Source: Rikenellaceae bacterium (GTDB lineage Bacteria; Bacteroidota; Bacteroidia; Bacteroidales; Rikenellaceae). From it: a stretch of 64,000 nucleotides of DNA. The stretch covers positions 17,386-81,385 of the forward strand of contig JAIRQC010000027.1 of the NCBI GenBank assembly GCA_031256675.1. The letters run 5' to 3'. Each line of letters opens with the position of its first letter. The stretch's first letter is position 1. Below the pieces are notes generated by a model. That model worked only from the letters and a program-made list of their open reading frames with translations. It made no database searches and was not told where the DNA came from. Shown piece after piece: positions 46,498-56,666 of this stretch. The translations under genes were made by a program, and so were the position numbers.

Positions 46498-47040
46498 CAG
46501 GCAGTTCCTCTCCCAGATATTTTTTTGCCGTGTCCAAATCCCCCATGAAAACCATCCTGCCGTCCGGAGCAAATATTACTATTGTGGGGAAAGCATTTAC
46601 TCCGAGCTCTTCCTTCAAAACCGCATCGTCCATATCCATAGACAGGCAGGGGAATGTGTATCCCCTGTCTCGAAATGTTTCGTCCCAGCCTGCCGGCGTT
46701 TCGCCCCGACCTGTCAACCGGCAGTAGACGGAATAGAACGCAATACGGTCATTATGGCTGTCGTAAAACTTCTGCACATCGGGGAACTCTTTGAAACATC
46801 CGCCGCAATGAGAATACCAGAAATCCGGCACGAGATATTTCCTCCAAGCGAGTCGAGGGTAATGTTATTACCTTCTTCGTCCTGAAAAACCACCGGCGAG
46901 GCGATTGTCCGATTGACCCTGCCGAAGAATGTGCCGAAACTCAATTTGTGAATCCATGCAAGACAGGCGTATCCGGCCATAAAAGCGCACAGCGACAGGG
47001 TGCACACGACGATCAATATACGACCATATCCAGAAACCAT
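46475..47040 (-). pseudogene. Membrane-anchored thioredoxin-like protein, frameshifted
   Basis: From ATG 47040 the frame encodes M-V-S-G-Y-G-R-I-L-I-V-V-C, a membrane anchor, then the typical TlpA-like entry F-Q-D-E-E-G-N-N-I-T-L-D-S-L-G-G. Near 46830 the sense reading jumps to another frame: K-Y-L-V-P-D-F-W-Y-S-H-C-G-G-C-F, the thioredoxin active site (C-G-G-C), and continues through V-N-A-F-P-T-I-V-I-F-A-P-D-G to a stop at 46475. One lost base in GGAGGAAATAT explains it. Without correction the product lacks either the anchor or the active site. Its end overlaps the U32 gene by 23 bases (convergent). The upstream gene is also decayed. Confidence 0.75.
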
Positions 47041-47338
47041 AGCCGGCAAACAGGCCTGTCGCGCGCAGAATGACTTCGGGCAAACTGATCTCCGTATTGG
47101 GGGAAAACCGTAAAGGCAAATTAAATATCAATCATCCGCTCAGGGCGGCCAGCAGCGCCGTCCGCCCTTTCATCACACCTTTACGCTTCAGGCACAGGTA
47201 CATGTAAACCCCCAATACAACAGGCGCAATCGTGCATGAAAGCCGAAAATCGACCCCTCACAGCGGAGCGAGCACTGTGTCCAACACCAGCGCGCCGAGC
47301 GCAATCCATACAAAACAATGTCGATTTTTATTTTCCGG
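46868..47338 (-). pseudogene. Decayed small membrane protein with two in-frame TGA codons
   Basis: One minus-strand frame reads as hydrophobic protein with only two interruptions: V-W-I-A-L-G-A-L-V-L-D-T-V-L-A-P-L, TGA (47258-47260), then T-I-A-P-V-V-L-G-V-Y-M-Y-L-C-L-K, TGA (47132-47134), then L-P-E-V-I-L-R-A-T-G-L-F-A-G-Y-G-F. Both TGA could come from CGA (Arg). No start codon remains at the left. It precedes and overlaps the frameshifted thioredoxin-like gene, so the two were probably one redox pair (a membrane protein plus a thioredoxin) now lost. I do not recognise the family. Confidence 0.55.
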
Positions 47339-47370
47339 TTATTATTATAGACACTTTAATTGCTTAGACA

Positions 47371-47413
47371 GTGAAAACGACCCTGCGCCGCAGGGGGCGC
47401 AGGGGGCGCAGGG
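47371..47413 (-). terminator. Intrinsic terminator of the TlpA-like lipoprotein gene
   Basis: On the minus strand CCCTGCGCC (complement of 47405-47413) pairs with GGCGCAGGG (complement of 47381-47389), followed by TCGTTTTC. It lies 10 bases after the stop codon. The loop is GC-rich with further repeats. Confidence 0.7.
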
Positions 47414-47422
47414 CCGTAAACC

Positions 47423-49360
<1,938 letters not shown>

Positions 49361-49456
49361 AATGGTTGGGGGTTAGTGGTTATTATGCAATATGTGGTCG
49401 CTATATTCTTATTGTCCCTGCCGTGACACGCAGCCCGCAGCGGCGCGGAGGGCAGG

Positions 49457-49755
49457 TCGGCTTGGCGTAAAGGGCTGCCCAAGTCGGTTCGGCGTGGAGA
49501 GTTGCGCGGGTTGGCTTGGAATGGAGAACTGTCCAAGTCGGTTCGGCGCAGATTGTTGCCAGGGCTGGCCCTGTGTAAAGGGTTGCACAAATTGGCCCGA
49601 TGCGAAGAGCTGCACAAGTTGACCCCGTGTAAAGGACTGCACAAGTCGGTTCGGCGTGGAGGGCTGCGCGGGTTGGCTTGGAACGGAGAACTGTCCAAGT
49701 CGGTTTGGCGCGGAGGGCAGGTCGGTCAGGTGCGGAGAGTTGACCAAGTCGGCCC
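49457..49755. repeat. Array of about eleven degenerate 27-bp tandem repeats
   Basis: A 27-bp unit (start CAAGTCGGTTCGGCG) repeats from about 49457 to 49755. Several distant units match closely, for example those near 49484, 49538, 49646 and 49700, suggesting higher-order doubling. Because the unit is a multiple of three, long frames are open on both strands; the minus-strand frame gives 9-residue repeats P-N-R-L-G-Q-F-S-V. No start signal, promoter or domain supports translation. The whole 605-bp gap 49361-49965 holds nothing else I can name. Confidence 0.85.
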
Positions 49756-49965
49756 GCAAAAAGACGCTCGCCGTTCTCCCTGCCGTTCTCCTTCCTGCAT
49801 GTCGCCCTGCAAAGTTTTATGCAGGCATGACCCTGCCCTCGTTCCTGCGTCGGGCCGACCTCAGGCCGCCTCCTTCGTCTGCAAACCGTTCCAGCCATTT
49901 GCGCCCGCCTCCGCCGTCTGCGGGTCGTCCCAGCCATTTGCTGCCGCAGCGGCACCTGAACTCAT

Positions 49966-50319
49966 CTATCCGAAATACTCTTCCCTTGTCTTCCTCGGCA
50001 GCTTCCTGACCACCTCGTCGTAGGAGTGGTCTATCAGTTCGCGTATCACGCCATCCGGCACATCGGCCTCGAGGCGCACCGTATTCCAGTACTTTTTGTT
50101 GAAATGATAGGCCCCCTCCATCCCGTCATAGCGTTCGCGCAGCTCCACCGCCAGCTCAGGGTCGCATTTCAAAGCGATCTGCGGCTCGTCGGCGTCGAGC
50201 GGGATCAGGGCAAACATCTTGCCCAGTACCTTCACCACCAGCGACACATCGTCGAACGGAAAGCACTCCGCGCTCCCCGCCTTCGCCAGACAATACTCGC
50301 GAACCTGTTCAATATCCAT
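49966..50319 (-). CDS. YjbR/MmcQ family protein
   Basis: A 117-residue protein of the YjbR fold (double-wing DNA-binding-like). Conserved landmarks are M-D-I-E-Q-V-R-E-Y-C-L at the start, F-P-F-D-D-V-S-L-V-V-K-V-L-G-K-M-F-A-L-I near residues 20-40, the substrate-like segment P-Q-I-A-L-K-C-D-P, and H-F-N-K-K-Y-W-N-T-V-R-L near 70-83. Its biological role is not known; DNA binding is inferred from structure in the family. It stands between the 27-bp repeat array and a long non-coding stretch. Confidence 0.9.
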   Translation of the reverse strand: MDIEQVREYCLAKAGSAECFPFDDVSLVVKVLGKMFALIPLDADEPQIALKCDPELAVELRERYDGMEGAYHFNKKYWNTVRLEADVPDGVIRELIDHSYDEVVRKLPRKTREEYFG

Positions 50320-51263
50320 AATTAAGGGTTGGAAATAATATTTGATGTTTTAGAGCCGTGAGGTGATTTTCGGCCCGCGGTCGGCAGAGGATGTTCGAGC
50401 AGCGCGAGAGCAGCCCTCCGCATCCGGCGGCTGCGGGCTGCCGACCTTGCTCCGCAAGGCAGGGCAAAACAATAAGCGAATAGTGCAGGGAGGTAGCATA
50501 TTAACGATAAGTGAGTAGTGAGAAATATTCGGAGCGGAGAATAATCGCTGACCGGAGCAGTCCGGTAGCCGGTGGGCGGCTAAATTTTAGTTAAAAACGG
50601 CCTTGCTTAGCAAGGTCGGCTGCCCGCTGCCGCTCCCGGCGAAGGGCTGCCCGCTCTGCCTACGGCATCGCGACATCCTCCGCCGACCGCGGGCCGAAAA
50701 TTGCATCGCAGTAGCGCCGATGGGCAGTGCAGTCACCGTGCGGCGGCGGGCGGTTAATATTATTGCCCTGCGATGTCTCCTTTTGCCAATGAAAAACGGC
50801 ATATTGTTGCCATTCGGGGTTGCCCGCGGCTTTTGCGCGCTGTCTCGACATACTCCTCAAACGGTCTCCCCGCTGCCCTTCTCCCTGTCGTTCAGCATAG
50901 CTCAAACTGCGTTTGCTCTCGCCTCGTTCCTGCGTCGGTTCGACTTCGCTTCACTGCGTCGCGCTTCGCCCTGCATGACTTTTTTATATCTAAACTATCA
51001 ATTTACATCACTATTTTTATGCAAAGATAGAAAATGTTTTTCTAAAATCCTCTGAAAAATAACATCTTGAACGCAAAAGTATCCTCAATGGGTAACGATT
51101 TAGGCACGGAAAGTATTCCGAAAATACGCCTGAAACCGCATTTATGCTACCCTATAGCCGAAAGCAAACAAAGATACTTAATGGCAGATACCGAGTCGTT
51201 TACCTGATTTTGCAGGTTTCTGCGCTTTTGAGCGGTCTTTTTCAAAAGTAACTAAAATTTGAG
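50320..51263. other. Long non-coding stretch before trxB
   Basis: About 940 bp with no gene I can support. The left half is the large inverted repeat at 50366-50701. The right half (50702-51060) is low-complexity GC-rich sequence; the string CTCGTTCCTGCGTCGG in it (about 50924) also occurs near 49840, showing dispersed repeats. The last 200 bp are AT-rich and lead into the trxB promoter. No RNase P, tmRNA or rRNA signature was recognised. Confidence 0.6.
50366..50701. repeat. Large imperfect inverted repeat, about 100-bp arms
   Basis: The left arm (50366-50460) and right arm (50599-50701) are imperfect reverse complements. The tips are the best matched: ATTTTCGGCCCGCGGTCGGC at 50366 reappears inverted at 50682-50701, and at the inner ends CCGACCTTGCTCCGCAAGGC (50441-50460) reappears inverted as GCCTTGCTTAGCAAGGTCGG with one change of note. 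The 138-bp centre has no ORF. This is the shape of a non-autonomous mobile element (MITE-like) or a strongly folding RNA. Confidence 0.75.
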
Positions 51264-51271
51264 TAATTTTG
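51264..51271 (+). promoter_or_regulatory. trxB promoter -7 box
   Basis: TAATTTTG lies 18 bases before the trxB ATG at 51290, preceded by an AT-rich stretch. It fits the Bacteroidota -7 consensus. Confidence 0.55.
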
Positions 51272-51289
51272 TCGAACAATCCAACAATT

Positions 51290-52222
51290 ATGAACATCGA
51301 GAAAATCAAGTGTCTGATCATAGGCAGCGGGCCGGCGGGGCTGACGGCTGCGATCTACGCCTCGCGGGCCAATCTTGCGCCGACGCTCTACGAGGGGCTC
51401 GACCCGGGCGGCCAGCTCACCCGCACGGGCGACGTGGAGAATTTTCCTGGCTATCCCGAGGGGGTCGGCGGGCTGCAAATGATGGACGACATACGCCGTC
51501 AGGCCCTGCGTTTCGGCGCCGACGTCCGCACCGGTATTGTCACCGAGGCCGACCTCTCGCAGCGTCCGTTCCGTATCACGGTCGACGGAAGTTTGACGAT
51601 CGAGGCCCAAAGCGTCATTATCGCAACAGGGGCGGCGGCGCGCTGGCTGGGGCTGCCCTCCGAGCAGCGTTTCGTGGGCTCGGGCGTGTCGGCCTGCGCC
51701 ACCTGCGACGGGTTTTTCTATCGCGGGCAGGATGTGGCGGTGGTCGGCGGCGGCGACACGGCCTGCGAGGATGCGCTCTACCTCGCCTCGCTCTGCCGCA
51801 CGGTCTACATGATAGTGCGCAAGGACTATCTGCGCGCCTCGTCGGTGATGCGCGACAGGGTGCACGGCACGCCGAACATCACGATGCTGTACCGGCACGT
51901 CACGGTCGAGGTGCTGGGCGACGAGAGCGGCGTGACGGGGCTCGACGTTGAGGATACGGAGGGGAACAGGCAGCGTCTCGACGTTACCGGCCTGTTCGTC
52001 GCCATCGGCAACGACCCCAACACGGCGCTGTTTGCCGGCCAGCTCGACCTCGACGAACAGGGTTACATCCGCACCGTGCCCGGCACGTCGCGCACCAGCA
52101 TTCCCGGCGTATTCGCCGCAGGGGACGTTGCCAACCCACAGTACCGCCAGGCTGTCGTCGCCGCGGGCAGCGGCTCCGTCGCCGCCCTCGACTGCGAAAG
52201 GTTTTTACTGCACGGCGAATAA
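51290..52222 (+). CDS. trxB: Thioredoxin reductase
   Basis: FAD/NADPH flavoenzyme of 310 residues that reduces thioredoxin in the cytoplasm. The FAD loop I-G-S-G-P-A-G-L-T-A is at 11-20, the redox-active C-A-T-C is at 136-139, the NADPH loop V-G-G-G-D-T-A-C-E is near 152, and the FAD-closing G-V-F-A-A-G-D-V is near the end. ATG 51290 is chosen; an upstream TTG frame extension (51269) lies inside the promoter. It may serve the thioredoxin-type lipoproteins of this neighbourhood only indirectly, since they act outside the cytoplasm. A strong GC-rich hairpin follows the stop. Confidence 0.97.
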   Translation: MNIEKIKCLIIGSGPAGLTAAIYASRANLAPTLYEGLDPGGQLTRTGDVENFPGYPEGVGGLQMMDDIRRQALRFGADVRTGIVTEADLSQRPFRITVDGSLTIEAQSVIIATGAAARWLGLPSEQRFVGSGVSACATCDGFFYRGQDVAVVGGGDTACEDALYLASLCRTVYMIVRKDYLRASSVMRDRVHGTPNITMLYRHVTVEVLGDESGVTGLDVEDTEGNRQRLDVTGLFVAIGNDPNTALFAGQLDLDEQGYIRTVPGTSRTSIPGVFAAGDVANPQYRQAVVAAGSGSVAALDCERFLLHGE

Positions 52223-52236
52223 TATCCCGTGCCGTT

Positions 52237-52271
52237 CGGCCCTGCCCTGCGCCCGGGCGCGGGCAGGGCCG
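52237..52271 (+). terminator. Strong GC hairpin after trxB
   Basis: CGGCCCTGCCC (52237-52247) pairs with GGGCAGGGCCG (52261-52271), and the inner GCGCCC/GGGCGC pairs too, giving a stem of about 17 bp with almost no loop. There is no T-run, so it may attenuate rather than end transcription into the LRR gene 24 bases on. Confidence 0.5.
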
Positions 52272-52295
52272 CAGAACGCCATTCACATAACCGTT

Positions 52296-53345
52296 ATGAA
52301 TATGGGAACACGTTACGCTATTGCCATCCTGCTTGCTGGAACGGCCTTTATCTCCTGCTCACGCAGCAAGGAGGGGTACAACAACGACAGGCCTGACGAA
52401 GTAATGCGGCTGACCATCGCCACCGACGGCAACACGGGGTTTTCGATGAACGGCCTCGGCGCCGCCGGCGTCGACTGGGGCGACTCGTCATACGACACGA
52501 AGCAGCTTGCATCCGATCCTGAAATCGACCAGACGATGTTCAGCCACAGCTATTCCGCCCCTGGCGAATATACGATAAAAATATATGGCGGGAACATCAC
52601 GACGCTGGACTGCTCCGGCTACGAACTGACGGGGCTGGACGTTACGGACAATCCCGCCCTGACGCGCCTTAGCTGCGGCGCAAGCGAGTTGTCTGCGCTG
52701 GACGTAAGCCACAATACTGCGTTGACGTATCTGGATTGCAGCGGCAACAGCCTTACGGGGCTGGACGTAAGCAGAAACACAGCCCTTGTCGAGCTGGGTT
52801 GCGGCTACAACCGGTTGACGGAGCTGGATTTAAGCAAAAATGCCGCATTGCGCCTCCTGTGGTGCAGCTTTATGGAGTTGACGGAGCTGGACACAGGCGC
52901 AAATCCCGCCCTGACCTATTTGGCCTGCGGCGGCAACCGGCTGACGGCCCTGGATGTGAGCGGTAATGCCGCGCTGGCGGAGTTGCATTGTCAGGACAAT
53001 CTGCTGACGAACCTCGACGTGAACGCAAACCATGAGTTAAAGGTTTTGGGATGCCATAACAATCAACTGTCGACGTTGAGGCCGGACGCCGCCGCCCTCA
53101 GAGTACTGTTTTGCGACGGCAACAGTTTGACCTCCCTTGACCTTACGGCGTGCATCGCATTGAGTAGCGTCCTTTGTCAGGACAACCTGCTCTCCGCCGT
53201 GGCGTTAAACGACCTGTTCGGGACGCTGCACGCCAATATTGTCGCAGGCGGCAAATTCATATACATAAATGGCAACGACGGCACGGACAGCTGCGACCAG
53301 AGCATAGCCGCGGGCAAGGGATGGACGGTGGACGTAACCGATTGA
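52296..53345 (+). CDS. Cysteine-rich leucine-rich-repeat lipoprotein
   Basis: A 349-residue lipoprotein from ATG 52296 (ATG 52302 is also possible). The signal ends A-F-I-S-C-S-R-S-K-E; lipid cysteine near C21. Residues about 35-95 contain W-G-D-S-S-Y and an Y-S-A-P-G-E-Y-T-I-K-I-Y segment, as in PKD-like or BspA-type N-termini. From about 95 to 310 run eleven 21-residue leucine-rich repeats L-D-C-S-G-N-x-L-T-x-L-D-V-S-x-N-x-A-L, each with a cysteine at the same place. Similar proteins on Bacteroidota surfaces bind host or bacterial ligands; the actual ligand is unknown. The luxE-like gene starts about 5 bp after the stop. Confidence 0.9.
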   Translation: MNMGTRYAIAILLAGTAFISCSRSKEGYNNDRPDEVMRLTIATDGNTGFSMNGLGAAGVDWGDSSYDTKQLASDPEIDQTMFSHSYSAPGEYTIKIYGGNITTLDCSGYELTGLDVTDNPALTRLSCGASELSALDVSHNTALTYLDCSGNSLTGLDVSRNTALVELGCGYNRLTELDLSKNAALRLLWCSFMELTELDTGANPALTYLACGGNRLTALDVSGNAALAELHCQDNLLTNLDVNANHELKVLGCHNNQLSTLRPDAAALRVLFCDGNSLTSLDLTACIALSSVLCQDNLLSAVALNDLFGTLHANIVAGGKFIYINGNDGTDSCDQSIAAGKGWTVDVTD

Positions 53346-53350
53346 CCGGC

Positions 53351-54307
53351 ATGCTCCCGCTCGACGACATACTCTCCGTCCGCTCCGAGGCCGACTTCCG
53401 GCGGGCGGCGATGGAACTTTTTGAGTTTCAGGCCAGGGAGTGTGCGCCGTATCGGGAGTATATCGCGCTGTGCGGGATTGATGCGCGGCGGGTGAGGGAG
53501 CCGAAGCAGATACCGTTCATGCCTATCGGACTCTGGCGGAGCCACAGGGTCTACTGCGGCGACGGGGAGCCGGAGATCGTTTTTACGAGCAGCACGACGG
53601 GCGGAACGGAGCCCTCGCGCCACTTTATGGCCTTCGAGCAGGACTACCGCGCGACGTTCAGGCGGGCTTTCGAGCTGTTCTACCCGGGACGGAGGAGCAT
53701 TTACGCGCTGCTGCCCAACTATTTGCAACGCACGGGGTCGTCGCTGGTCTTCATGGCCGACGACCTGATCCGCCGAGGCGGCGGCGGCTTCTATCTCGAC
53801 GACCACGATGCGCTCCTGCGCGACATGGCGGCCGACCGGGGCGGGAAGATACTGCTCGGGGTGAGCTACGCGCTGTGGGAGCTGGCCGAGAGAGGTTGTG
53901 TGTGCCTTGAAAACACGACAGTTATGGAGACCGGCGGCATGAAGGGGCGTCGCGAGGAGCTACCTAAGGAGGAGTTCCACGCGCTGCTGTGCAATGCTTT
54001 CGGGGTGAGCGAGATAGCGTCGGAATACGGCATGGCCGAACTCTCGTCGCAAGCCTACTCGTCGGGCAGGGGCATTTTCCGCACCCCGCCGTGGATGAGG
54101 GTGCTGGCGCGCGACATAAACGACCCTTTCTCGCGTCCGGAACCGGGACGCAGCGGCGGCCTCGACATTATCGACCTGGCCAACCGCTTCTCCTGCGCCT
54201 TTGTCCAGACCGACGACGTGGGGCGGGTGTGGCCGGAGGGGAGTCTCGAGATTCTCGGCCGTATTGACCACAGCGTGGCAAGGGGATGTAATTTATTGGT
54301 TGACTGA
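53351..54307 (+). CDS. LuxE-like acyl-protein synthetase / AMP-dependent ligase
   Basis: A 318-residue adenylate-forming enzyme of the acyl-protein synthetase (LuxE) type. The nucleotide-binding P-loop-like motif is F-T-S-S-T-T-G-G-T-E-P-S-R-H (about residues 78-91). E-Y-G-M-A-E-L-S-S-Q-A (about 223) matches the A5 region of ANL ligases, and Q-T-D-D-V-G-R with a terminal G-R-I-D-H-S occupies the A7/A8 position. ATG 53351 is preferred to TTG 53342. Such genes occur in surface polysaccharide and lipid clusters, presumably activating an acyl group. It is coupled by a 1-base overlap (TGATG) to the Stealth gene that follows. Confidence 0.85.
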   Translation: MLPLDDILSVRSEADFRRAAMELFEFQARECAPYREYIALCGIDARRVREPKQIPFMPIGLWRSHRVYCGDGEPEIVFTSSTTGGTEPSRHFMAFEQDYRATFRRAFELFYPGRRSIYALLPNYLQRTGSSLVFMADDLIRRGGGGFYLDDHDALLRDMAADRGGKILLGVSYALWELAERGCVCLENTTVMETGGMKGRREELPKEEFHALLCNAFGVSEIASEYGMAELSSQAYSSGRGIFRTPPWMRVLARDINDPFSRPEPGRSGGLDIIDLANRFSCAFVQTDDVGRVWPEGSLEILGRIDHSVARGCNLLVD

Positions 54308-55302
54308 TGGATATAGATTTCGTAATAGCCTGGGTAGACGGGGCCGACCCTGCGTGGCGGGCGGAGTTCTCCCGATACAGGGCGGCAGACGGCGCGGCGG
54401 CGGGCGAGTTGACCGACGCCTCCGTTTCGCGCTACCGCGACTGGGACAACCTGCACTACTGGTTCAGGGCCGTCGAGCGGTTTGCGCCGTGGGTGCGTCG
54501 CATCCATTTCATTACGTGGGGCCACCTGCCCGCGTGGCTCGACGCGGCCCACCCGAAACTGCATGTCGTCCGGCACGAAGAGATCCTTGATGCGGCGTAT
54601 CGCCCGACGTTCAATATCAATCCGCTGGAGCTGTCGCTGCACCGTATTCCGGGGCTGGCCGAACGGTTCGTATTCTTCAACGACGACATGTTCCTCGGCC
54701 GTCCCGTGGGGCCCGAACGCTTCTTCCGCTGCGGATTGCCGTGCGACGCCGCCCGCCTGAGCGTCATCGCCCCAAGCTCTATCGCCCATATCCTCCTCAA
54801 CGACGTTGCGCTGATCAACAGGCGGCACAGGAAACAGGTACTCAGGCAGTTCGGAAAATGGTTCAACCTGCGCTATTCGCTCGCGGACATGTTCAAGAGC
54901 CTGACGCTGCTGCCGTGGAGCGCCTTCGCCGGCTTCAAAGACCCCCACATGCCGCAGCCATTCCTCAAAGCTACCTTCGAGCGGCTGTGGGCCGAAGAGG
55001 GGGAGACGCTCGGAGGGACGCTGCCGCACCGGTTCCGCTCGCTGCTCGACTTCAATCAGTACCTGATGCGTTACGAGCAGCTTGTGACAGGCTGTTTCGC
55101 ACCCGTTTCGTACCGCGACGCCCGTCTCGACACCCTCGGCGAACAGAGCATCGAGCACATCTGCCGTTTTATCGCCGGGCGTCGCTATGCGATGTTCTGC
55201 CTGAACGACAGCGAGGCCATAGCCGATTTCGACGCGCTCCGTGCCCGTCTGTGCAGTGCATTCCAACAGATACTTCCCGAAAAGTCGAGCTATGAACTGT
55301 AA
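54307..55302 (+). CDS. Stealth-family sugar phosphotransferase
   Basis: A 331-residue member of the Stealth family, enzymes that link sugars through phosphodiester bonds in capsules and related polymers. CR1 is D-I-D-F-V-I-A-W-V-D-G-A-D-P-A-W at residues 2-17; CR2 holds R-Y-R-D-W-D-N-L-H-Y-W-F-R-A-V-E-R and later E-L-S-L-H-R-I-P-G-L-A-E-R-F-V-F-F-N-D-D-M-F-L (the DD pair). CR3/CR4-like parts with H-M-P-Q-P and the C-terminal W/H-rich region follow. The overlap with the luxE-like stop and 11-base overlap with the GT2 gene mark a tight operon. It may build a phosphate-linked glycan at the cell surface. Confidence 0.93.
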   Translation: MDIDFVIAWVDGADPAWRAEFSRYRAADGAAAGELTDASVSRYRDWDNLHYWFRAVERFAPWVRRIHFITWGHLPAWLDAAHPKLHVVRHEEILDAAYRPTFNINPLELSLHRIPGLAERFVFFNDDMFLGRPVGPERFFRCGLPCDAARLSVIAPSSIAHILLNDVALINRRHRKQVLRQFGKWFNLRYSLADMFKSLTLLPWSAFAGFKDPHMPQPFLKATFERLWAEEGETLGGTLPHRFRSLLDFNQYLMRYEQLVTGCFAPVSYRDARLDTLGEQSIEHICRFIAGRRYAMFCLNDSEAIADFDALRARLCSAFQQILPEKSSYEL

Positions 55303-56218
55303 ATTCTCGGTGATAATACCGCTCTACAACAAGCGGGACGACATTGCCGCCACGCTTGCCTCCGCCCTCGCCCAGAGCTACCCGCCGCACGAGATTGTGG
55401 TGGTTGACGACGGCTCGACGGACGGCTCGGGCGACGTGGTGCGGACGTTCGACTCCCCGCTGATCAGGCTGATCTCCCAGCCCAACGCAGGGGAGTGCGC
55501 CGCCCGCAACCGCGCCATGGCCGAAGCGACGGGCGAATACTTCGCCCTGCTCGACGCAGACGATCAGTGGGAGACGGGCTATCTGGCCACGATAGCTTCG
55601 CTGATAGAGAAATACCCCGACTGCGGGGCATACTGCACGGCATTCACAATAGTCGGCGCGGGGGGCGAGAAACCGAGCCGGTCGCCCGAAAAAGAGGGGA
55701 TTGTAGACGACTATTTCCGCCGCGCGCTCGAATGCCATATACTGCTCCCCTCCGAAACCACCCTCCGGCGCGAGGTTGTGGAGCAGGTCGGGGGCTTTCC
55801 TGTGGGTATGAAGCTCGGCGGCGACCAGTACATGTGGGTAAAACTGGTTGCGGCGGGATGGCGTGTGGCCTGTTCGCCGCTGCGGATGATGCGTTACAGC
55901 GCCGTGGCGGCCAACCGCAGCTCGGCGATCTACGTCGCCGAGCAGACGGAGCACTCTTTCCGCGACTATTATGCCGAGGGTGACTTCTGGCGCAACGAAT
56001 ATCTGGCCCGCGTGGAGCTTAACAAGGCCATCGTCGTCTCGGCCAAAGGTGGCGCATCGGAGGCGCGCGACACGGAGCGGTTCTACCGCTATACCCGCCG
56101 TTCGCGCACGGCATGGTACAAACTCTGGACGCTCAACCGTCTACCCCGCCGCTGGCGCGCCCCGCTGCTCGGGCTCTACAACCGCGCGGCGTGGATCCTG
56201 GCAGGGAAAGGGTTCTAA
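55292..56218 (+). CDS. Family 2 glycosyltransferase
   Basis: A 308-residue GT-A fold transferase. ATG 55292 (M-N-C-K-F-S-V-I-I-P-L-Y-N-K) lies inside the last codons of the Stealth gene, overlapping it by 11 bases. D-D-G-S-T-D-G-S and the D-x-D-type L-L-D-A-D-D-Q-W (about residues 88-95) bind the nucleotide sugar; G-G-D-Q-Y-M-W near 187 is the acceptor-side motif. Donor and acceptor cannot be told. Its last 106 bases are the first copy of a 271-bp tandem duplication that continues into folC, so a second copy of the C-terminal coding sequence lies downstream without a gene to belong to. Confidence 0.93.
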   Translation: MNCKFSVIIPLYNKRDDIAATLASALAQSYPPHEIVVVDDGSTDGSGDVVRTFDSPLIRLISQPNAGECAARNRAMAEATGEYFALLDADDQWETGYLATIASLIEKYPDCGAYCTAFTIVGAGGEKPSRSPEKEGIVDDYFRRALECHILLPSETTLRREVVEQVGGFPVGMKLGGDQYMWVKLVAAGWRVACSPLRMMRYSAVAANRSSAIYVAEQTEHSFRDYYAEGDFWRNEYLARVELNKAIVVSAKGGASEARDTERFYRYTRRSRTAWYKLWTLNRLPRRWRAPLLGLYNRAAWILAGKGF

Positions 56219-56666
56219 TGCCTTAATTCTGCGAGCAGGTCTGCTACGACGAACGAACTGCCGCCGATGAAGATCATGTCGGAGGGCGAGGCGAGCGAGC
56301 GGACGGCGGAGTATGCCCCTGCAACGCTTGCGCTCGCCTCGCCGTGCAGCCCCGCCGCCCGACAGAGGCCGGCCAGCTCCGAAATGGTACGAACTCTGGA
56401 CGCTCAACCGTCTACCCCACCGCTGGCGCGCCCCGCTGCTCGGGCTCTACAACCGCGCGGCGTGGATCGCGGCGTGGATCTTGGCAGGGAAAGGGTTCTA
56501 ATGCCTTAATTCTGCGAGCAGGTCTGCTACTACGAACGTACTGCCGCCGATGAAGATCATGTCGGAGGGCGAGGCGAGCGAGCGGGCGGCGGAGTATGCC
56601 CCTGCAACGCTTGCGCTCGCCTCGCCGTGCAGCCCCGCCGCCCGGCAAAGGCCGGCCAGCTCCGAA
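56113..56666. repeat. 271-bp tandem duplication across the GT2/folC 3' junction
   Basis: Copy 1 is 56113-56383 and copy 2 is 56384-56666, both starting ATGGTAC and ending CAGCTCCGAA. Copy 2 is 12 bp longer because GCGGCGTGGATC is doubled in it; otherwise the copies differ at a handful of positions. The unit contains the last 106 bp of the plus-strand GT2 gene and the last 165 bp of the minus-strand folC gene. GT2 uses copy 1 and folC uses copy 2, so both genes stay whole and the middle 280 bp is a composite of dead 3' ends. Confidence 0.95.

Noticed and set aside
47132-47260. Selenocysteine or stop-codon recoding at the two TGA codons
   Set aside because: No SECIS-like structure, no start codon, and the neighbour is frameshifted, so decay explains it better.
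49457-49755. CRISPR array
   Set aside because: 27-bp units follow one another without spacers.
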